Assembly: GCA_002469915.1 (NCBI GenBank)
Contig: DKOG01000069.1
Location: 1-6,344, forward strand
Length of the DNA: 6,344 bases
Reading direction: 5' to 3'
From: Bacteroidetes bacterium UBA7368
GTDB taxonomy: Bacteria; Bacteroidota; Rhodothermia; Rhodothermales; UBA10348
Position 1 is the stretch's first letter. Every line of letters begins with the position of its first letter. Positions 1 to 4,927 of this stretch are shown here, piece by piece. A program made the position numbers and the translations under genes. The notes under the pieces were generated by a model that made no database searches, was not told the DNA's origin, and saw nothing but the letters and a program-made list of their open reading frames with translations.

Positions 1-1
1 C

Positions 2-247
2 TACGCGATTCACAAATCAGGCGATATGAATTCGCCATTTGAAGAATCGGATGTAGTGTTAAATGCGACCTATTTAGTGACGATCGTCAACGAAAAGAAC
101 TTCAAAGCCCGCATTGCAGACTTAGCCACAGAGTTTGCGGCTTGCGGAATCTCTATTGAAGTCAGTGGCCCATGGCCTCCGTACCACTTCGTTGAAATCG
201 ATCTGGATGGCTCATCTGAGTCTTCCTCTACAGAAATTCCCGTCTAG
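2..247 (+). CDS. GvpL/GvpF-family gas vesicle protein, C-terminal fragment (5' end outside window)
   Basis: Only the last 81 codons are visible. The frame is open to the left edge with no stop, so the methionine at 26 is almost certainly internal. The visible part reads LNATYLVTIVNEKNFKARI and then an amphipathic stretch leading to SGPWPPYHFVEI. A 'LNaaYLV' strand, a helix, and a closing 'sGPWPPYsFv' motif are the recognisable C-terminal end of the GvpL/GvpF family. After the motif comes a short polar, serine- and acid-rich tail ending in IPV. GvpF and GvpL are minor components that bind the main shell protein GvpA and are needed for gas vesicle assembly, the gas-filled protein shells that give cells buoyancy. 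This suggests that a gvp cluster lies to the left and that this is its last gene, because a strong terminator follows 30 bp after the stop. Family assignment rests on the C-terminal motif alone; GvpF cannot be told from GvpL. Confidence 0.8.
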   Translation, partial: YAIHKSGDMNSPFEESDVVLNATYLVTIVNEKNFKARIADLATEFAACGISIEVSGPWPPYHFVEIDLDGSSESSSTEIPV

Positions 248-277
248 GTTCTGCGGAATTAAACCGGGTTTGTTCAG

Positions 278-317
278 TGCGGGCCTCCGGAGTTTCTCCG
301 GAGGCCCGCATGTTTTT
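278..317 (+). terminator. Strong intrinsic terminator after the gas vesicle gene
   Basis: A perfect 15-bp inverted repeat (TGCGGGCCTCCGGAG at 278-292 and its exact complement at 296-310) encloses a TTT loop and is followed at once by TGTTTTT (311-317). The stem is very GC-rich (12 of 15 pairs). This is a textbook Rho-independent terminator for transcription arriving from the gvp gene. It isolates that gene from the permease operon, so the permease should have its own promoter in or very near the short stretch before 359, unless there is read-through. Confidence 0.93.
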
Positions 318-358
318 ATCAATTTGGATCCAATGTCTTGTGTGGGCGTGTCACGCGG

Positions 359-1600
359 GTGGGATATTCATTCGAATCATATATCGCCAGAAGGTACCTC
401 AAGGGTGCCCAGGGTACGTCCGAAGGTCGTCAGTTTCTAAAACTGATTACCTATATATCTGTGGGTGGAGTTGCATTAGGCGTAGCTACCCTCATACTTG
501 CTTTATCTATCGTGCGCGGGTTCAGCCAAGAAATCCAGTCTAAAGTCATTGGTTTTGGTGCTCACGTTCAGATTGAGAGTATTAGAGATGCCCCGTTGGA
601 ACGTGGTGCTATCCTGCGTTCTATTGCTGAGGAGATTGATGGCGTGACGCTGGTTTCGCCTGTGATTCAGGAATTTATTCTATTGAGGCGCTCTTCTCGA
701 GAAATCGAGGGCGTTTCCATCTGGGGTACCGAACAACTTCCCGGTTACATCGCCGAGACGCTTACTGATGGAAGGGGAGACTTGAGTGTGTCCGCATCGG
801 GGAGGCCTGGTATCGTGATTGGAGCAAAACTCTCTCGCTCGCTTGGCGCTGAGGTGGGGAGCTTAGTTACGGCTTTTTCGGTAAATACAGCGGCCCTTTC
901 ATCTGGAAAGGCCGCGCCGCTACTCAAGCAGTTCGAAGTGCGCGGTATTTATGAGACATCCCTAGCCAATTTTGACGAGCTGTATGTATTCACGGATCTT
1001 CAGGAGGCGGCCACTCTATTAGAATACGTACCCGGTCAAGTGTCACGGCTCGATGTGCGGGTAGAGGAGGGCATGGACTTTACAGAGGCCGCAGATTTAA
1101 TTGATGCCGAACTCGAATTTCCGGCCATCGCGCGGCCCATCACGGATGTCTATCGAAGTTTGTTCGCCTGGGTCAAGTTGCAAGAATCTATCATCCCCTT
1201 GGTGATTTCGATTATCATATTCGTAGCAGCGATCAACATTATTGGTACGCTGTTGATGATTATACTTGAAAAAAGTGCTGAGATGGGCGTAATGGCTAGT
1301 TTCGGGACATCGGCTAGAACACGCAAACGGATTTTTCTCCTTCTTGGACTCTACATCGGAGTAGCGGGCATTGTGATCGGGGAGACGTTCGCTTTACTTT
1401 TTTCTTTTGCGCAATTAAAGTATGAAATCATACCGCTACCAGCGGAAGCCTATTATATGAGTACCGCGCCCATCGCTTTGAGCGTAATGGATTTCGTGGT
1501 TGTCGCGGTATTAACTCTCATCCTATGCGGTCTTTCTTCTTACATACCTGCCCGGCATGCCGCACGGGTTTCACCCCTTCGAGCCATTTCTTCTCGATAA
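359..1600 (+). CDS. LolC/LolE-type ABC transporter permease (FtsX/MacB superfamily)
   Basis: This is an inner-membrane permease of 413 aa from a GTG start. The layout is typical of LolC/LolE: a short cytoplasmic N-terminus (YSFESYIARRYLKG), TM1 at about residues 30-53, a large periplasmic domain at about 55-275, then three TM segments near 278-303, 325-349 and 377-395. Between TM2 and TM3 lies the coupling-helix region LEKSAEMGVMASFGTSARTR, matching the 'EKxxEiaillalGas' signature that contacts the ATPase. The C-terminus ends in YIPARHAARVSPLRAISSR, the usual 'P-A-rxAaxxdPxxALR' tail. LolC/E with LolD extract lipoproteins from the inner membrane for transport to the outer membrane. No LolD ATPase is in the window, so another substrate is possible. 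Start choice: a TTG at 338 would add 7 residues, but the GTG at 359 puts the N-terminus where the family normally begins; neither has a clear ribosome binding site. It is first in a four-gene run, with the next ATG 12 bp after its stop. Confidence 0.88.
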   Translation: MGYSFESYIARRYLKGAQGTSEGRQFLKLITYISVGGVALGVATLILALSIVRGFSQEIQSKVIGFGAHVQIESIRDAPLERGAILRSIAEEIDGVTLVSPVIQEFILLRRSSREIEGVSIWGTEQLPGYIAETLTDGRGDLSVSASGRPGIVIGAKLSRSLGAEVGSLVTAFSVNTAALSSGKAAPLLKQFEVRGIYETSLANFDELYVFTDLQEAATLLEYVPGQVSRLDVRVEEGMDFTEAADLIDAELEFPAIARPITDVYRSLFAWVKLQESIIPLVISIIIFVAAINIIGTLLMIILEKSAEMGVMASFGTSARTRKRIFLLLGLYIGVAGIVIGETFALLFSFAQLKYEIIPLPAEAYYMSTAPIALSVMDFVVVAVLTLILCGLSSYIPARHAARVSPLRAISSR

Positions 1601-1612
1601 ACCTTGTCAACT

Positions 1613-2077
1613 ATGAAAAAAGGTGATCAGGCTCCTGATTTCAAGATATTCAGCGACGCTGCCAGACCTTTCCATCTTTCTAAACAACTGGAAAGCGGTC
1701 CTGTGGTCCTTCTTTTTTTTCCGGCCGCTTTCACCGGAGTGTGCACCACCGAATTGAATACGGTCAATATGGATCTTGAAGCATACGGTGGCGCCACGGT
1801 AGTCGGCGTGTCAACAGATGCACCGTTCACGTTAGCTGAGTATAAAAAGGTGAATGGCCTCACTTTCCCGCTCTTAAGTGATCACGATGCCGATGTTTCT
1901 CTAGCGTACGGCTGCAAATATATTGACGGCTTTACCTTCATGAAGTTGTCACGGATCTCGAAGCGTGCAGCGTTTGTAGTAGCCCCTGACGGTGTGATCG
2001 CTTACGCCGAAATCTTAGAAAACGCTGGAGATCAACCCGATCTCGATGCGATTAAGTCAACAATCAGCACACTTTAA
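1613..2077 (+). CDS. Peroxiredoxin (AhpE/PrxQ-like, AhpC/TSA superfamily)
   Basis: A 154-aa thioredoxin-fold peroxidase that reduces hydrogen peroxide and organic hydroperoxides in the cytoplasm; there is no signal peptide. The N-terminal KKGDQAPDF is the standard opening of the family. The active site FFPAAFTGVCTTEL gives the PxxxTxxC motif with Pro37, Thr41 and peroxidatic Cys44. Arg118 in KRAAFVVAPDG is the expected catalytic arginine. There is no cysteine five residues after Cys44, so it is not a canonical atypical 2-Cys PrxQ/BCP. The only other cysteine is Cys101 in AYGCKYIDG, which could be a resolving residue or incidental. The ATG at 1613 is preferred; an in-frame TTG at 1604 would add three residues. 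The stop overlaps the moaD start by one base (TAATG), which points to translational coupling. A link between this enzyme and molybdenum cofactor synthesis is not established; shared transcription is the only connection seen. Confidence 0.92.
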   Translation: MKKGDQAPDFKIFSDAARPFHLSKQLESGPVVLLFFPAAFTGVCTTELNTVNMDLEAYGGATVVGVSTDAPFTLAEYKKVNGLTFPLLSDHDADVSLAYGCKYIDGFTFMKLSRISKRAAFVVAPDGVIAYAEILENAGDQPDLDAIKSTISTL

Positions 2078-2322
2078 TGATAGTTACCCTACGCTTTTTT
2101 TCTGTTCTGCGCGAAGCTTTTGGAGCAGGAGTTGTTGAAGTTGAATTAGAGGCAGGAACTACGGGCGCCGAACTCATTGAGCTTCTTGCTGTAAACAACG
2201 AAGAAGTTGAAAAACTGCAGTCTGTCATTCGTTTAGCAGTAAATGATGATTACATCGACCCAACTTCCCTGTTATCAGATGGGGATGATATCGCCGTAAT
2301 TACACCTGTTTCTGGCGGGTGA
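2077..2322 (+). CDS. moaD: Molybdopterin synthase small subunit MoaD
   Basis: An 81-aa beta-grasp (ubiquitin-like) protein of normal MoaD length. It starts with the strand MIVTLRFFSVLREAFG, has a central IRLAVNDDYI strand followed by LLSDGDDIAVITPVSGG, and ends in the diagnostic Gly80-Gly81. The C-terminal glycine is adenylylated by MoeB and converted to a thiocarboxylate. It then inserts into MoaE and donates sulfur to precursor Z (cPMP) to form the dithiolene of molybdopterin. The ATG overlaps the stop of the peroxiredoxin gene, and moaE begins 3 bp after its stop, so the two subunits should be made together. ThiS and other sulfur carriers share the fold and the GG end, but the MoaE neighbour settles the assignment. 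Confidence 0.95.
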   Translation: MIVTLRFFSVLREAFGAGVVEVELEAGTTGAELIELLAVNNEEVEKLQSVIRLAVNDDYIDPTSLLSDGDDIAVITPVSGG

Positions 2323-2325
2323 TGT

Positions 2326-2769
2326 ATGGCTGCTAGTTCGCCTAACGAGTGGATTGAGATCATGGAAGATGAGCTACCAACTGCGGTGGTTCATGAGTTT
2401 CTTTACGCTGGAGAGGGGGGAGGAGTCTGCATTTTTGCAGGAACGACCCGCCGGTTCACCGGAGAAAAAGAAACAGTTCGACTGTTCTACGAAGCACATA
2501 ACAGCATGGCTCTCAAGGAAATGCGTGCCCTAGTTAGTCGAGCAACAGAGACGTGGCCCGTGTTAAAGGCCGTGTTGCTGCATCGAACAGGGGAAGTTGC
2601 CGTGGGGCAGGCGAGTGTGATAGTAGGGGTGACCACTCCTCATAGGGATGATGCCTTTCTAGCGTCTAGATTCCTGATAGACGAGTTGAAAAAGTCGGTT
2701 CAGATCTGGAAGAAAGAAGTCTACAGAAATGGGTCAACCGAATGGGTTGAAACGGACTGGGAATCCTGA
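2326..2769 (+). CDS. moaE: Molybdopterin synthase catalytic subunit MoaE
   Basis: A 147-aa cytoplasmic enzyme that pairs with MoaD as a heterotetramer and converts cPMP to molybdopterin. Visible family marks are CIFAGTTRRFTGE (Arg42 in the substrate-binding loop), LFYEAHNSMALKEM, LLHRTGEVAVGQASVIV, TPHRDDAF (His106-Arg107) and DELKKSVQIWKKE. Lys122 and Lys129 align by eye with the catalytic Lys119 and Lys126 of E. coli MoaE. A WVE near the C-terminus completes the pattern. Two details depart from the E. coli form: the loop reads FAGTTR rather than FxGxVR, which recalls the eukaryotic MOCS2B subunit, and the usual VPIWKKE has Gln instead of Pro. All catalytic residues appear intact. It is last in the + strand run, and its stop lies 9 bp from the stop of the converging purC. 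Confidence 0.95.
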   Translation: MAASSPNEWIEIMEDELPTAVVHEFLYAGEGGGVCIFAGTTRRFTGEKETVRLFYEAHNSMALKEMRALVSRATETWPVLKAVLLHRTGEVAVGQASVIVGVTTPHRDDAFLASRFLIDELKKSVQIWKKEVYRNGSTEWVETDWES

Positions 2770-2778
2770 ACACACGCG

Positions 2779-3738
2779 CTAGAGAACTGTAGTTATCGCG
2801 TGCTCAATTCTTGCGATCGGATCTGGGCTGGTGTTCGGAGTGAAAGCTTGACCCGTGATGCGTTCGAATAACTCGATATATCGGGCCGCTACTTCAATTC
2901 GAAAATTATCATCAAGATCTGGAAGGTGTTGCCCGTCCAAACCTTGGAAACCGCGCTCCATTAGCCACTCGCGGACGAACTCCTTAGAGAGTTGTCTCTG
3001 GGGGAGGTTGGCAGTTAATAGCTCTGAATAGGTGTCGGCATAAAAATATCGAGAGGAATCCGGCGTGTGCATTTCATCGATTACCGTGACCAATCCTTGA
3101 GCATCGTGTCCGAATTCATACTTGGTATCTACCAGGATTAGGCCCTTTTCCGCAGCGCGCTCGGTTCCCCGTTCAAACAAAGCCAGAGCGATGTCCCGCA
3201 TCTGATCAAAGGATGCTTCGGACATGATCCCTTGTCGAATAATTTCTTCCCTGGAAATGTCCTCATCGTGACCTTCTTCCGCCTTGGTCGCCGGAGTCAG
3301 AATAGGCTTTGGAAGCTTTGAGTTCTCTTTAAGGCCATCAGGAAGAGGCATACCGCAGAGCTTCCGTCCTCCTTCACGATACGTTCTCCAAGCGTGCCCT
3401 GCTAGGTACCCACGAACTACGAATTCAACAGGTACTGCCTTGCACCGTCGGGCCAATGTCACATTGGGATCCGGTAACGAAATTATATGATTTTGAACGA
3501 TATCGTCGGTCTGTTCAAAAAAGTAAGCGGCTAACTGATTCAGCACTTGTCCCTTAAACGGAATGGTTTGCCTTAACACGTAATCGAAAGCAGATATTCT
3601 GTCCGAAGTGACTAGAAATAGATGGTTACCGCTGGAGTATGTATCCCGGACCTTTCCATGATATCGATGTCCAAATGCCTGGAAATCGGTTTCTTCCACA
3701 GTGGCGTTCAGTTGCGCCCGTATGAGTTCTCGATTCAT
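2779..3738 (-). CDS. purC: Phosphoribosylaminoimidazole-succinocarboxamide (SAICAR) synthase
   Basis: A 319-aa cytoplasmic enzyme that joins CAIR and L-aspartate using ATP to make SAICAR, in de novo purine synthesis. Conserved blocks in order: GKVRDTY (residues 28-34) and SDRISAFD (45-52) in the ATP-grasp-like N-terminal lobe; VPVEFVVRGYLAGHAW (102-117), equivalent to PROSITE SAICAR synthetase signature 1; KAEEGHDEDIS (152-162); LVDTKYEFG (202-210), signature 2; and DEMHTPDSSRY (221-231). It is longer than the ~240-aa E. coli type and resembles the ~300-aa form of Bacteroidota and yeast Ade1. GHAW replaces the GSGW common elsewhere, which fits that group. The ATG overlaps the stop of the upstream lacI-family gene by one base (TAATG), so its translation probably depends on ribosomes finishing the regulator. 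No other pur gene is in the window. Confidence 0.97.
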   Translation of the reverse strand: MNRELIRAQLNATVEETDFQAFGHRYHGKVRDTYSSGNHLFLVTSDRISAFDYVLRQTIPFKGQVLNQLAAYFFEQTDDIVQNHIISLPDPNVTLARRCKAVPVEFVVRGYLAGHAWRTYREGGRKLCGMPLPDGLKENSKLPKPILTPATKAEEGHDEDISREEIIRQGIMSEASFDQMRDIALALFERGTERAAEKGLILVDTKYEFGHDAQGLVTVIDEMHTPDSSRYFYADTYSELLTANLPQRQLSKEFVREWLMERGFQGLDGQHLPDLDDNFRIEVAARYIELFERITGQAFTPNTSPDPIARIEHAITTVL

Positions 3739-4766
3739 TACTTCCGTTTGTAATCGCTACTATTTCTGATGTGAAGCTTGGGCTCGACGACCAATTGCTG
3801 GGGGGTCTGGAAGCCAGATTTCATGCGGACATGAAGCCTCTCGGCGGCAGCGTATCCGATTTTCTGCATACTCAGGTCTACACTTGAGAGCCCAATGAAT
3901 CGACTTGTTTTAATGTCATCACATCCAACAACCGCCATTTTGTGGGGTACTGAGATGCCCGCTTCATTGAGCGCTGCGATCGCTCCGATTGCCTGAACAT
4001 CGCTGCTCGTCACTACGGCTGTTGCTTTGGGGTGTTGTCGAAGAATCGTTTTCATCGCATCATAGCCATCTTCCTCGGAAAAGCCGCCGTGATACCTCGG
4101 GTTTCCGGCAACGATTCGACTGTCTTCAACGGGAAGACCTGCAGCCTGTAGCCCCGCCTTGTAGCCATTAAGTCGGTTTATTTGCATATCGCTTTCCTCA
4201 GCCGAGCGAATCATACAGATATACTCGTGCCCCTGCTCAACGAGATGCTCGACCGCCAAGCGCATACCGGCAATATCATTCCACGTGTAGGAATCGAAGT
4301 TTTTCCAGGTATTTCCAATCAGGACAGTACCCGAATGCATACCGATTAGGTCTTCAGCTAACCCATCATCTAATGGTAACTCGCAGATAAGCATTCCACG
4401 AACGGAGCCGCGTTCCAAGAAGGAGCGAAGGGAGGATCGCAGGTCCGATGAGCCGAGGTCACAAATTAGTAGATCTAATCCGGCTGAACCCATGTACGAA
4501 CGGATGCCTTTGAGCAGTTCGTTTTGGAACGGGGCCGTGAAAGAAGGAAGCGCTACTGCAATTGAGTGAAACTCCTGCTGTGCAAGTGATCGCGCTGTTC
4601 TGTTCGGGTGATACTTTAGATCTTCGATCGCCTGCTCAACCTTCTCTCGTGTTCGTTCCGAAACGTCTGGCGAGTCGTTAAGCACACGAGATACCGTTGA
4701 AATGGCTACACCGGCGTGTTGGGCCACATCGTAGATCGTAATTTTGGTTTTGGCGTTTCGATGCAT
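3738..4766 (-). CDS. LacI-family transcriptional regulator
   Basis: A 342-aa DNA-binding regulator of normal length for the family. The N-terminal helix-turn-helix reads TIYDVAQHAGVAISTVSRVL (residues 10-29), followed by ND and then KYHPNRTARSLAQ (51-63), the hinge helix that inserts into the operator minor groove. The rest is a periplasmic-binding-protein-like effector domain in two lobes, with the family pattern NEAGISVPHKMAVVGCDDI (267-285) and the following LSSVDLSMQKIG; Cys282 stands where Phe is usual. Effectors are normally sugars, or purines for PurR. The ligand cannot be read from the sequence. It is the first gene of a two-gene unit with purC, overlapping by one base, and is divergent from the copper ATPase gene. 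Purine control is therefore plausible but unproven. No clear Shine-Dalgarno precedes the ATG at 4766. Confidence 0.93.
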   Translation of the reverse strand: MHRNAKTKITIYDVAQHAGVAISTVSRVLNDSPDVSERTREKVEQAIEDLKYHPNRTARSLAQQEFHSIAVALPSFTAPFQNELLKGIRSYMGSAGLDLLICDLGSSDLRSSLRSFLERGSVRGMLICELPLDDGLAEDLIGMHSGTVLIGNTWKNFDSYTWNDIAGMRLAVEHLVEQGHEYICMIRSAEESDMQINRLNGYKAGLQAAGLPVEDSRIVAGNPRYHGGFSEEDGYDAMKTILRQHPKATAVVTSSDVQAIGAIAALNEAGISVPHKMAVVGCDDIKTSRFIGLSSVDLSMQKIGYAAAERLHVRMKSGFQTPQQLVVEPKLHIRNSSDYKRK

Positions 4767-4927
4767 GCAAAGTTGGGCGTTTGGGATCTACAAGATAGCA
4801 ACGAATTTGACGTGGGTGTTAGATTTCACGTGACTTGTCGGTCGATGAATCAATGTTTGCACGATTTTCGGGATTCAGGCACTTCATGTGAGGTGTTTAG
4901 TAAAACCGGAAAATCAGCGTAAACGTT
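4767..4927. promoter_or_regulatory. Divergent intergenic region between lacI-family gene and copper ATPase
   Basis: This 161-bp stretch must hold the promoters of both divergent genes unless those lie inside coding sequence. I could not place a convincing -35/-10 pair or a Bacteroidota-type TTTG/TAnnTTTG promoter. Three sequence items stand out: a perfect palindrome TCACGTGA (4826-4833); an imperfect inverted repeat of TGACGTG (4808-4814) with CACGTGA (4827-4833), 6 of 7 pairs matching across a 12-bp spacer; and GTAAACGTTATG (4919-4930), which has the central AACGTT typical of LacI-family operators and runs into the ATPase start codon. No CueR-type operator with the usual ACCTTCC/GGAAGGT arms was seen. 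Function as a promoter region is inferred from gene orientation only. Confidence 0.5.

Noticed and set aside
135..543. Two + strand open frames running through the gvp end, terminator and permease start
   Set aside because: They read through the terminator hairpin and out of frame with two recognisable genes; no family resemblance.
2773..2802. Inverted repeat CACGCG...CGCGTG at the moaE/purC convergence, as a bidirectional terminator
   Set aside because: The stem is only 6 bp with an 18-base loop, lies mostly in the purC 3' end and has no T-tract on either side; too weak to call.
4807..4835. TTGACG at 4807-4812 as a -35 box for the copper ATPase
   Set aside because: No acceptable -10 hexamer at 16-18 bp spacing (GTGACT there), so no promoter was called.
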